Shown here: positions 16,443 to 24,960 of the stretch, piece after piece | Layout of the letters: each line of letters opens with the position of its first letter | Numbering within the stretch: position 1 is the stretch's first letter | Notes under the pieces: generated by a model | Databases searched by the model: none | The model's input: the letters and a program-made list of their open reading frames with translations, nothing else | What the model was told of the DNA's origin: nothing | Translations under genes and position numbers: made by a program | NCBI GenBank assembly: GCA_945874755.1 | Contig: CAMCHR010000009.1 | Span: forward strand, 1-49,116 | Direction: 5' to 3' | Length of the DNA stretch: 49,116 bases | Source of the DNA: Chitinophaga pinensis | Lineage (GTDB): Bacteria; Bacteroidota; Bacteroidia; Chitinophagales; Chitinophagaceae

Positions 16443-19400
16443 TTAAAAATTTATATCAATACCTGCTGTAAATGTTTGAGGAATTGGGAAGGCACCTCTT
16501 TGATAACCGTCAAGTAAAACAGATGAGTATGGTCCGTTACTAAATCGGCCTTCCGGATTCACCCCTCTATAATTAGACGCTGTAATAAAAAATAAATTCT
16601 GTGCAGAAAAATACAATCTCATTGAACTTACTTTTAATTTTTTTATTGAAGAAGACGGTAAGGTATATCCTAAATTAACTTCTCTCAAAGCATAATAAGA
16701 TGCGTCTTCAATCACATAATCAGTTAACATCCAGTTGAAACCATTTGTAGAGTATGGTGTCTTACCGTCTCCTGGATTCAATGGGCTAATCCACCTGTTT
16801 TGGTTATATGTACGAATTGTTCTTCTTGATTCATTATAGTTAGGGTCACCATTGATTAATTTACCGCCATGAACACCTTGTAATAAGAAGCTAAAGTCAA
16901 TACTTTTGAATTTAAAAGTATTGGTAACGCCCCAGTTAAAATCTGGATAAGGGTTACCTAAATCTGTTCTGTCGCTATTGTCAATGATGCCATCTTTATT
17001 CATATCCACTACTTTTAATCCACCTGGAGCAAACATACCTGGTAAAGAAGATTTTAAACCGGAATTAGTAATTTGATCTTGAGATAACCAAACGCCATCC
17101 GTTTTAAACCCATAATAAGTCACTAAAGGGTCACCCACTTTATTGCGATACACTTCATTACGTTCACCTTGATTTAATAAGAAAGCTTCGGTACCAAGTT
17201 CTAAGATTTTATTGCGAGTCTGTGAAATATTCGCAGAAGTTGTCCAAGTGAAATCCTTCTTCTGAATGTTTTTAGTCGTTAATTCGAATTCAAATCCTTT
17301 GTTTTGTAATTTTCCTAAATTGTTCCAAAATTGTGGGACACCAGTAAATGCCATAGCAGATTGTTGTAATAATAATCTGTCTGTAACAGATTTATATATA
17401 TCAAATGTGATACTTACTTTATTAGAGAATAAGGCTAAGTCAACCCCAAAGTTATTTTGTCTAGTACTCTCCCATGTGATATTTGGATTAGATATATAAT
17501 CATCCGAACTAATAAGCCCTGGAGCTGTTACACCTGTACCTGAACCATAATTATAATTTGCACCATACAATAAGTCTAAAAAGGCGAAATCAACAATTCT
17601 GTTATTTCCGGATACACCATAACTCTGTCTTACTTTTAAATTACTTAACCAATAAATTTTGCTAAATAATTTTTCTTTGCTAACTATCCAGCCTCCTGAT
17701 ATAGAAGGAAATTGACCCCATTTGCTACCCTGTGCAAAATAAGAACTACCATCTGTTCTATAACTTGCAGAAATTAAATATTTATCGTCATATGCATAAT
17801 TCACACGACCCAAGTAAGAGATTAAACCAATTTGATTATTTGTTCCAGTGGTACCTGACTTTTCAATTTGTGAAGCACTATTGAGTGTCCTGATTTGGTC
17901 ACTTGGAAAGTCGATACCAGTAGTTTGTTGGTTTTGCACTTTTGTAGTTTGAGATGTAAAACCTGCAAAAACATTAAGATTGCTTTTTTTAGTTTGCTTT
18001 GAATAGCTTAATGTATTTTCTGATAATAAATCTACATATCTATTATTAACGTATACACCTCTATTTAAAGATCCTTCACTATTATACTCTCTTTCATAGA
18101 AACTCAATCCACTTGTATAATACATTAAACTAGATGCTACAGTTTTAAAGATTAAACCTTTTGCAAGTTCAATACTTAAATCGGCTGATGACTGTAAACG
18201 GTAGTCATTACTTGTAATGTCAGAACGCATTACATCGGAATAAGGATTTTGTTGAGCAGAACCACTTGGGTTTGTCGTCGTTGGTGATGTCCAAGTAGTT
18301 CCATCTGGCATTAAACCCGAATATTTTACATTTGAAAAATGACGTGGATGCGCATAATCACCGGCCTTTATCCCAGCATATTGTGGAACAGTATTCACTA
18401 AAGCAGCAGTTTGTGCATTGTGATAGACTGGAAGCCATGATGGGGCTCTCCAAAAATTGGTGAAATTTTGGGATGGAGACACTCTCTTTGCATAAGAAGG
18501 ATTGACATTTACAGAAAGTTTTACCTTACTACTGAAGTCAACATCTACTCTCGTTCTAATGTTGAATTTCTCGTAGTTACTTTTGTTTTGCATGCCTTCA
18601 TCGTTTTGATACCCTCCAGATAGAAAGAATCTAACGTTATTAGAACCACCAGAAGCACTCAATTGGATATTTTTAAACCCGCCTGGTCTTAGGGTTTGTG
18701 ATTGCCAATCGGTAAACTTGCCACCCAAAAGTGCATTTTCTATAATATAAGATGCTCTATCAGCATCTACTACTGTATTGGTTGATTGAACAAAACCTGG
18801 ATCTGTCGCTCTTAATGCTACCTCGTTAAATAACATGGTAGTATATTCTTTAGTTGTCATGACATCATATCTCTGATAAGCCTTCTTCTCCCCAGATGAA
18901 TATTTGAAATTATACTTAGTTTTACTTGATGACCCTTTTTTAGTTGTTACAATGATTACACCACTTGCACCTCTTGAACCATAGATTGCAGCAGAAGCGG
19001 CATCTTTTAGTACTTCAATGGATTCAATATCAGCAGGGTTTAAAAATGATAAACCATCAGCAATCGGTAATCCATCTACCACTATTAATGGACTAGCTCC
19101 AGCGTACAAAGAACTAATACCTCTAATACTGATTTTTGGCGCTGCACCAGCTTCAGATGAAGTGTTTTGAATGGTTAAACCAGCAATTTTACCTTGTAAG
19201 GCTTGATCAATTCTGGAAACTGGAGCTTCATCTAAATTTTCATTTTTAAACTTAGAAATAGCACCGGTTAAGCTAGATTTTTTTTGCGTACCATAACCAA
19301 TGACAACAACTTCACTTTGTAGTGTACTGTCTTGCACCATAGAAATAACATAATTGGTTTCTTCTCCCAATGTCATTTTCTGTGCCAGATAACCAAGATA

Positions 19401-19628
19401 AGTAAAGGTTACATTTTTATCGGGTGTGTTGATGGTAAAAGAAAATGTTCCATCATTTTTAGTGGTAAACCCTTTTTTGTTTTTTTCAAACATAATCGTA
19501 ACACCACTCAATGGAGCGCCAGTTTCCTTGTCTATCACTTTACCTTTAACCGATGTTTTTTGCGCATTCACTAGTAATGTACAAAGTAACATTGGCATCA
19601 TAAACAGTAGCAATCGTAAATTTTTCAT
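16443..19628 (-). CDS. susC: SusC/RagA-family TonB-dependent outer-membrane transporter
   Basis: A 1,061-residue protein. It has a signal peptide (about 1-22, ending VNAQ), a CarboxypepD_reg-like domain (about 27-105), a TonB box near VVVIGYGTQKK, the plug with SIRGISSLYAGASPLIVVDGLPI and AAIYGSRGASGVIIVTTKKG, and then a 22-strand barrel ending in a TAGIDINF terminus with a final Phe. There is no N-terminal STN domain, so it is not a sigma/anti-sigma transducer. It imports oligosaccharides across the outer membrane together with SusD. It follows kdgF by 31 nt. Confidence 0.95.
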   Translation of the reverse strand: MKNLRLLLFMMPMLLCTLLVNAQKTSVKGKVIDKETGAPLSGVTIMFEKNKKGFTTKNDGTFSFTINTPDKNVTFTYLGYLAQKMTLGEETNYVISMVQDSTLQSEVVVIGYGTQKKSSLTGAISKFKNENLDEAPVSRIDQALQGKIAGLTIQNTSSEAGAAPKISIRGISSLYAGASPLIVVDGLPIADGLSFLNPADIESIEVLKDAASAAIYGSRGASGVIIVTTKKGSSSKTKYNFKYSSGEKKAYQRYDVMTTKEYTTMLFNEVALRATDPGFVQSTNTVVDADRASYIIENALLGGKFTDWQSQTLRPGGFKNIQLSASGGSNNVRFFLSGGYQNDEGMQNKSNYEKFNIRTRVDVDFSSKVKLSVNVNPSYAKRVSPSQNFTNFWRAPSWLPVYHNAQTAALVNTVPQYAGIKAGDYAHPRHFSNVKYSGLMPDGTTWTSPTTTNPSGSAQQNPYSDVMRSDITSNDYRLQSSADLSIELAKGLIFKTVASSLMYYTSGLSFYEREYNSEGSLNRGVYVNNRYVDLLSENTLSYSKQTKKSNLNVFAGFTSQTTKVQNQQTTGIDFPSDQIRTLNSASQIEKSGTTGTNNQIGLISYLGRVNYAYDDKYLISASYRTDGSSYFAQGSKWGQFPSISGGWIVSKEKLFSKIYWLSNLKVRQSYGVSGNNRIVDFAFLDLLYGANYNYGSGTGVTAPGLISSDDYISNPNITWESTRQNNFGVDLALFSNKVSITFDIYKSVTDRLLLQQSAMAFTGVPQFWNNLGKLQNKGFEFELTTKNIQKKDFTWTTSANISQTRNKILELGTEAFLLNQGERNEVYRNKVGDPLVTYYGFKTDGVWLSQDQITNSGLKSSLPGMFAPGGLKVVDMNKDGIIDNSDRTDLGNPYPDFNWGVTNTFKFKSIDFSFLLQGVHGGKLINGDPNYNESRRTIRTYNQNRWISPLNPGDGKTPYSTNGFNWMLTDYVIEDASYYALREVNLGYTLPSSSIKKLKVSSMRLYFSAQNLFFITASNYRGVNPEGRFSNGPYSSVLLDGYQRGAFPIPQTFTAGIDINF

Positions 19629-19659
19629 ACTTGAATATTTAAGTTTAGAAAATCATTAA

Positions 19660-20010
19660 TTAAATTTTGATAAAATCTTCTCGCATTGGACTAAATACAT
19701 CTATCAGAACTCCTTCTTCAAGACAAACCGCCCCATGCAAAATATTTGAAGGAATATGGAAGGCGTCTCCGGTTTTTAATACTTTTTTTTGCCCATCAAT
19801 CTCCACTTCAAATACGCCAGATTCTACATGCGTAATTTGAACATGCATATGTTGATGCAAAGGACCAATGCCGCCAGTTTTAAACGCAACCTTGACAACC
19901 ATTAAGCTTTCCTCATAAGAAACTATTTTACGTTTCACTTTCTCGTCTAAGACCTCCCACGATAGCTCATGATCATGTAGAAAGAGGCTGTTTGTTTTTT
20001 CTGAAATCAT
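19660..20010 (-). CDS. kdgF: KdgF-type cupin, unsaturated uronate ketonisation
   Basis: A 116-residue single-domain cupin without a signal peptide. It matches KdgF along its length: VKRKIVSYEESLMVVKV, GPLHQHMHVQITHVESGVFE, and the REDF ending. Metal ligands are visible as His52, His54 and Gln58 in the HQHMHVQ motif plus His92 in NILHGAV. KdgF speeds conversion of 4,5-unsaturated monouronates from pectin or alginate into the linear ketone used by KduI or DEH reductase. It lies 44 nt after the PL17-like lyase, which would release such products, and kduI/kduD are in the same operon. Confidence 0.88.
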   Translation of the reverse strand: MISEKTNSLFLHDHELSWEVLDEKVKRKIVSYEESLMVVKVAFKTGGIGPLHQHMHVQITHVESGVFEVEIDGQKKVLKTGDAFHIPSNILHGAVCLEEGVLIDVFSPMREDFIKI

Positions 20011-20054
20011 ATTGAATTTAAAATTTTATGTGATTATTTATATTTTGATTTTTA

Positions 20055-22274
20055 TTAATTAGCCATTTTTTTAAAATGATAAGGTCCTGTCCATTGTATA
20101 TTTTCCGATGATACAGTTACATTGTGCCTTGCTTTTTCATCAAAATTATTATTAGAAAGCGCAAATAACAATGAAGTATTATTTAATACTATTTTGAATA
20201 TAGTTGTTTTGTCGTCTTGTTGTAAGACAATAATTTCTTTGACTTTAGAATAAGAGTCATATGAAAATTCATTTCTTGTATCATAATAACCATGCATTTC
20301 TAACACCGATAAAAAGATGGGTGATTGCTTGTTTTTTCTGAAAACAATAGAAGTCTCAGGTCTTAAATTAAAGCTTGGATCATTGGCCCCAATTCTAGTG
20401 AAGTAAATATTAGTCGTGTCCGTTGTCAATGTTGAAATCGTATAAAACTTCTCTTTGTTCAAATAAGTTAACTGAGCCAAGCCATTTGTTTTTATAGCCT
20501 CCGCTTCCTTCCACAAAAACTCATAGCCATCGTGCTTGCCAAATGTTTCCAAAGTTTTAGGAGTAGTATACTTGAAATTGGTGCTAATGACCTGACCATT
20601 GTAATGAAAAGGCAAATCAAATTGATGGGCAACTGCTGCATTGACCATGAACAGATCAATGATATACTTTCTTCCATGAATAGAGTCTAAGAAAAACAAA
20701 GTTCTTTTTAACGTTGTTCCCTTGTATGCATTCTCTTCGATAGCAGCTACTACTTGTACATTTGGATTATTGAAATCTGAAAAAAGTTTATTTGCATGGT
20801 ATTTTTGACCTAAATCCGTATCCCCATTAAAATGACTTATTTCGTCTTGGACAATGGTATTGTGCGCAATCGTTTGTGCTGCATATTTTGTGTTTTCTGA
20901 TAAATATCTGCCGCCATACTTTTGTTCAATACCAATGAATCTTGCCGATCCATAATCCTGAAGTATTTCGTTGCCTTTATCAAAAACATTCATGCTTAGC
21001 CTGTCAAAGTGCCCATGGCCTAACCCCTGAGAAGCATATTTGTATACTAAAGAGCTAAGATCCTCCCCTTTGCCATTTCTCAAAATACTGATTCCGCCTT
21101 CGTCCCCTAAAACGCCGTCCTTGCTTTCAATTGTTTTATATGGGAAAAAAGCATCTATTTTATTTGACATCAATTCATTTGATATGAGCAACCCTCCTTT
21201 ATCCAATGAAACTCTATTTTGTTTTTTTGCAACAGTCAATAGTCCATTGTCCTTGCCATACTTACTGCGTGCAATATCAATTGCTGTGACAAGTTCATTG
21301 GATGTGAAATCCTTCTCTTTTAATGCGTCATTCAACGGGAAAAATGAACCATTTGAATTCGTTTGCTGAAGACAAGTAATTAAAGCTTTTTGTAGAATAC
21401 TATTTCTGTGTTCAAAAATTTTCATACTAGGATTTGCTTTATCGATCGCATTTGCGAAAAGCATATATGGAAGGATTGCATATCTAACATAATATGGCCC
21501 TTCGGTATAATATCCATCTGGTGAAAATAAATTATCCATTTGTGCAATAAACCCAACTTTACCACTTTTATCACTGCCATAAAGCGCCATATCCACATAG
21601 TCTTTATTATTAGAAGCTAAACCAATAATTCCTATTCCGGCGCTCGCCCAAACACTATGGTTGTGAAGACGGTCATACCAGTCTTTCAAGTCTATGGTTA
21701 AATAATCGACCTCAGGTTTAAAAGCACCTATTTCTATTTTGTTTCTTTCTTCAGCAGATAAAAAATTATATACTAAATCATAAGCAAGCCCGGCATATAC
21801 CATCCAATTGGCATCATTTAAAGCTTGCCAAAAAATATGACCAGCAAAAGGGCTTGTTGCTTGAGGATGTTTTTTTAATGTTGGATTAAGTACTGCGTAT
21901 TTAAGCAACATGTTTTTTACAACCAAAGCATATTTTGATTCACCAGTAATATTGTATAATAAACCAGCATTAAACATGAGCATATAATTAGACTTATGCT
22001 TATCATGCGTGTAGCCGCCAGCTGGATCAACTGGAAAAGGCACATCCACCTCTTTTCCAACAAATGCATCCACCTCTTTTTTAGTTTCCAAAAAAGATTG
22101 TTTAAAAACAGAACTAGTTCCAATCGTATTTTTTGAGGCTTGTAATAATTCATTCGCATCTTGTTTATTGATATATAAAAAAGGATGCTTTTGTGCATTT
22201 GAATAAACAAAAATGAAACAAGCAATAAATACAAAAATCTTTTTTAGCATAGGAACAAACATTAGTTTTTGCAT
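20055..22274 (-). CDS. Exported exo-type polyuronate lyase, PL17-like (heparinase II/III family)
   Basis: A 739-residue protein with two domains: an N-terminal alpha/alpha-toroid alginate_lyase domain (about 90-340) and a C-terminal heparinase II/III beta-sheet domain (about 385-680). Candidate catalytic residues in the order known for PL17 are Asn205/His206 (LHNHSVW), Tyr261/Tyr262 (GPYYVRYA) and His420/His422 (GLGHGHFDRLSMN). PL17 enzymes release unsaturated monouronate exolytically from alginate-type oligomers, which fits kdgF directly downstream. PL15, PL12 and PL21 share the fold and cannot be excluded. It is the first gene of the operon. Two starts are possible: 22274, or the ATG at 22250, which gives a tidier signal peptide (MLKKIFVFIACFIF). 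Confidence 0.78.
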   Translation of the reverse strand: MQKLMFVPMLKKIFVFIACFIFVYSNAQKHPFLYINKQDANELLQASKNTIGTSSVFKQSFLETKKEVDAFVGKEVDVPFPVDPAGGYTHDKHKSNYMLMFNAGLLYNITGESKYALVVKNMLLKYAVLNPTLKKHPQATSPFAGHIFWQALNDANWMVYAGLAYDLVYNFLSAEERNKIEIGAFKPEVDYLTIDLKDWYDRLHNHSVWASAGIGIIGLASNNKDYVDMALYGSDKSGKVGFIAQMDNLFSPDGYYTEGPYYVRYAILPYMLFANAIDKANPSMKIFEHRNSILQKALITCLQQTNSNGSFFPLNDALKEKDFTSNELVTAIDIARSKYGKDNGLLTVAKKQNRVSLDKGGLLISNELMSNKIDAFFPYKTIESKDGVLGDEGGISILRNGKGEDLSSLVYKYASQGLGHGHFDRLSMNVFDKGNEILQDYGSARFIGIEQKYGGRYLSENTKYAAQTIAHNTIVQDEISHFNGDTDLGQKYHANKLFSDFNNPNVQVVAAIEENAYKGTTLKRTLFFLDSIHGRKYIIDLFMVNAAVAHQFDLPFHYNGQVISTNFKYTTPKTLETFGKHDGYEFLWKEAEAIKTNGLAQLTYLNKEKFYTISTLTTDTTNIYFTRIGANDPSFNLRPETSIVFRKNKQSPIFLSVLEMHGYYDTRNEFSYDSYSKVKEIIVLQQDDKTTIFKIVLNNTSLLFALSNNNFDEKARHNVTVSSENIQWTGPYHFKKMAN

Positions 22275-22467
22275 TGCGCCATGAACAAGGAATTAACGAT
22301 TAATTAATGTTAATTAAGTTCCTAGGAGCAATCCGATGATAATATTAAGTTTGTATTAAAAGATTCTATTTTATGTATTATTAAATTATTTCAAAAATTT
22401 ATGTCTATATTTTATATATTTTAATACAATTAGTCCTAAATATTGAAATATTTCTAAATTTTTAAAA

Positions 22468-22503
22468 CCGATACGTAACCGGTAACGGTACCGGAAATAT
22501 CCG
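22468..22503. promoter_or_regulatory. LacI-family operator cluster between lyase operon and lacI
   Basis: A perfect-armed dyad CCGGTA-ACGG-TACCGG lies at 22479-22494 with the central CG step typical of LacI-family operators. Extra half-site-like pieces flank it: CCGATA at 22468-22473 and TATCCG at 22498-22503. It lies 38 nt upstream of the lacI start and about 200 nt upstream of the divergent 14-gene operon. Related sites occur at 24884-24899 and 36210-36225. The rest of 22275-22541 is AT-rich and shows no gene. Confidence 0.7.
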
Positions 22504-22541
22504 TGATAAAATAGTATTACTTTGAGCTTTCAAACAGTATT

Positions 22542-23558
22542 ATGAAAAAGCAAGCAACCATTAAAGACATTGCAAAAAGATTAAATGTCTCCATTTCGAC
22601 TGTTTCCAGGGCATTAAAAAATGCGCCAGATGTTAGTAATGGAACTAAAGCCTCTATTTTGGCGGTTGCTGAAGAACTTCATTATCAACCCAATAGACTT
22701 GCAGTAAGTTTTAGGGTTAAGCATACGAATACGATTGGTGTGATTGTTCCAAATTTGGATTATGTCTTGTCCACCATGGTAAAAGGCATTGATGAAGTTG
22801 CATTAGAAGCAGGCTATACAGTGATGGTTTGTCAAAGTAATGAATCCTTTGGTAGAGAAGTGCTGAATACTTCGAGAATGTTGCAAAGTTTGGTAGATGG
22901 ATTAATCATATCCGTTTCTAGTGAAACTAAAACCTTTGACCATATAAAAAAATTCCAAGAAAGAGATTTACCTATTGTAGCATTTGATAGAATTGTTCCA
23001 GAAATTATAGCCCCGAATGTCATTTTAGACAATGAATATGGTGGTTATATAGCAACGGATCACTTAATTCAACAAGGGTATAGAAATATAGCTATTTTGG
23101 CGGGGCCAAAAAATTTAGGAATAAGCAATGCGCGCATGGATGGTTACTTAAAAGCACTTAAAGAAAATAATTTAAAAGTAGATCCAAAAAATATCATTCA
23201 CTGTGATTTCAATCAAGACTATGCTTATTTCGCCACTAAGGAATTATTAAAATCAAAAAATAGACCTGATGCCATTTTTACAATCAGTGATAGGATGGCT
23301 ATTGGTGCAATGATTGCCATAAAAGAAAGAGGCCTTAAAATGCCTACAGATATAGGACTTGTAGGATTTAACAATGAACCTATGTTATCCTTATTAACGC
23401 CAACTATTTCTAGTGTTGAACAACCCATGTTTGAAATAGGAAAGATGGCTGCCAAAATATTTATTGAAAGGCTTCATAGTGAAGAGAGTCCAATTACTAC
23501 TGAAGTACTCAAGCCCACTTTAATTATTAGAGAATCAAGTAAAAGAATTTTTATCTAA
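22542..23558 (+). CDS. LacI/GalR-family transcriptional regulator
   Basis: A 338-residue protein with an N-terminal HTH (about 6-27: TIKDIAKRLNVSISTVSRAL), the hinge-helix segment HYQPNRLAVSFR, and a periplasmic-binding-protein-like effector domain from about residue 63 (NTIGVIVPNLDY). The sequence LVGFNNEPMLSLLTPTISSVEQP is typical of LacI C-terminal cores. It is divergent from the lyase/sulfatase operon and convergent with the GH88 gene (8-nt gap). It probably represses the locus until an oligouronate or KDG-like metabolite binds. The effector is not known. Confidence 0.9.
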   Translation: MKKQATIKDIAKRLNVSISTVSRALKNAPDVSNGTKASILAVAEELHYQPNRLAVSFRVKHTNTIGVIVPNLDYVLSTMVKGIDEVALEAGYTVMVCQSNESFGREVLNTSRMLQSLVDGLIISVSSETKTFDHIKKFQERDLPIVAFDRIVPEIIAPNVILDNEYGGYIATDHLIQQGYRNIAILAGPKNLGISNARMDGYLKALKENNLKVDPKNIIHCDFNQDYAYFATKELLKSKNRPDAIFTISDRMAIGAMIAIKERGLKMPTDIGLVGFNNEPMLSLLTPTISSVEQPMFEIGKMAAKIFIERLHSEESPITTEVLKPTLIIRESSKRIFI

Positions 23559-23566
23559 TCCTGCTA

Positions 23567-24802
23567 TTATTTAGATACTTTTTCTCTTAATAAGGCTTCT
23601 AAAAAATAATAATCTCCATACATAATTGGCTTATCTACTTCGGATAATCTATTTGCATTTCCAGTACAATGCATTAGTACAAAACCGTTATTGGTTCCTG
23701 GTGTAGCTAAATAATCCTTACTGCTTAAGGAAATCAAAATTTGATTTGCAATGTCTTTGTATTTAGCTCCTTTATTTCCTGCATAATTACTCAATTCTAG
23801 TAATGCAGAAGCTAAAATCGCAGCTGCAGAAGCATCTTTTGGTATATACGTTAAATTAATTGCTTGGGCAGTCACAGGGGGATTATATCCCACTTGATTG
23901 ACATTGAAATCCCAATTAGGTATTTTATCTGAGGATAAATTTTTATTGTTGATGAAGAAGTCGGCCATTTTGATTGCTGTATTTAAAAATCTTTTATCCC
24001 CTGTTTCTCTATAGGTCATTGTAAAGCCATATACACCCCAGGCTTGGCCTCTTGTCCAAGTAGAATTATGTGCAAACCCTTGGTTCGTTTCTTTCTGTAA
24101 TGCTTTACCAGTGATTGTATCGTAATTAATTACATGATAACTACTAAAATCAGGCCTTAAGTGATTTTGCATTGTTTTTTCAGCATGCTTAATGGCAATA
24201 TTTTTGTAGGTCATATCACCTGTAATTTTTGAAGCAAAAAAGAGTAGCTCAAGATTCATCATATTGTCGATAATGACAGGATAACGCATTGTGTCTTTTC
24301 CGTCTAATGAAGGTTTATCATTCCAAGATTTAATAGCCCCTACTTTATCATTATAGCGTTTGCAAAGAGATTTTGCTGATTGTACAAGAATGGCTTTATA
24401 CTTTTCATTTTTAGTTAATCTATAAGCATTCCCATAACTATTGTACATCATAAATCCAATATCATGGTGCTTTGTATTAAATTGGTTTGACTCCAATGAT
24501 TCAGTCCATTTGGTAGCTGCATCCTTCCACTTTGGGTCTTGAGTAAACTCATATACATACCATAGAGCGCCTGGCCAAAAACCTCCTGTCCATTCTTCAA
24601 TCGTTACATAGGTTAAATAGCCATTCTTACTAGAACGTGGATATTTCATTTGTACATTCGCACTATCCAATAATGTATTATACTGTTGCACTGCGGTCGA
24701 AAAAACATTTGACCTATTTTCATTTAAGGTATTGTCATTTTGCCCGAAAGAACAGATGGTAAATAATGTAATTGCACCAGTTATACATGCCTTTTTTATC
24801 AT
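23567..24802 (-). CDS. Exported GH88 unsaturated glucuronyl hydrolase
   Basis: A 411-residue (alpha/alpha)6-barrel enzyme with a signal peptide (about 1-20, ending SFGQ). The two Asp residues known from Bacillus UGL (D88 and D149) correspond to Asp114 (HHDIGFMMYNSYGNAY) and Asp179 (VIIDNMMNLELL). NSTWTRGQAWGVYGF is another family signature. GH88 enzymes hydrate the 4,5-double bond of the unsaturated uronate at the non-reducing end made by lyases, releasing it for KdgF/KduI. The gene is divergent from the PL6 lyase, with a shared putative operator between them. GH88 enzymes often act on glycosaminoglycan or gellan/ulvan-type products, so the linkage is uncertain. Confidence 0.9.
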   Translation of the reverse strand: MIKKACITGAITLFTICSFGQNDNTLNENRSNVFSTAVQQYNTLLDSANVQMKYPRSSKNGYLTYVTIEEWTGGFWPGALWYVYEFTQDPKWKDAATKWTESLESNQFNTKHHDIGFMMYNSYGNAYRLTKNEKYKAILVQSAKSLCKRYNDKVGAIKSWNDKPSLDGKDTMRYPVIIDNMMNLELLFFASKITGDMTYKNIAIKHAEKTMQNHLRPDFSSYHVINYDTITGKALQKETNQGFAHNSTWTRGQAWGVYGFTMTYRETGDKRFLNTAIKMADFFINNKNLSSDKIPNWDFNVNQVGYNPPVTAQAINLTYIPKDASAAAILASALLELSNYAGNKGAKYKDIANQILISLSSKDYLATPGTNNGFVLMHCTGNANRLSEVDKPIMYGDYYFLEALLREKVSK

Positions 24803-24883
24803 TTGAAATGGATTTTAATGATATGAATTTACGGTAAATGATTAAAAAAACAAATAAAGAAAGGAAAATGGACCATATTATGT

Positions 24884-24899
24884 CCGGAATCGTTTTCGG
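24884..24899. promoter_or_regulatory. Putative LacI-type operator between GH88 and PL6 genes
   Basis: The minus strand reads CCGAAAACGATTCCGG, matching the 22479 site at 12 of 16 positions with the same ACG core and CCGG arm. It is 81 nt upstream of the GH88 start and 61 nt upstream of the PL6 start, well placed to control both. A second small dyad, GGAC-N8-GTCC, overlaps it at 24870-24885. Confidence 0.55.
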
Positions 24900-24960
24900 T
24901 AATTATTTAAATAAAATCTAAAGCCGATATCTTAATATTGATGTATCAAATAAAGAAACT

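Noticed and set aside
16408..16443. Starch utilization, from the SusC/SusD names
   Set aside because: No amylase-family gene is present; SusC/SusD here are only the transporter family and the rest of the locus is uronate-specific.
20055..22274. Heparin/heparan-sulfate degradation locus
   Set aside because: The heparinase II/III fold is shared with PL17, and no N-sulfoglucosamine or hexosamine enzymes are in the window; KdgF directly downstream fits monouronate release better.
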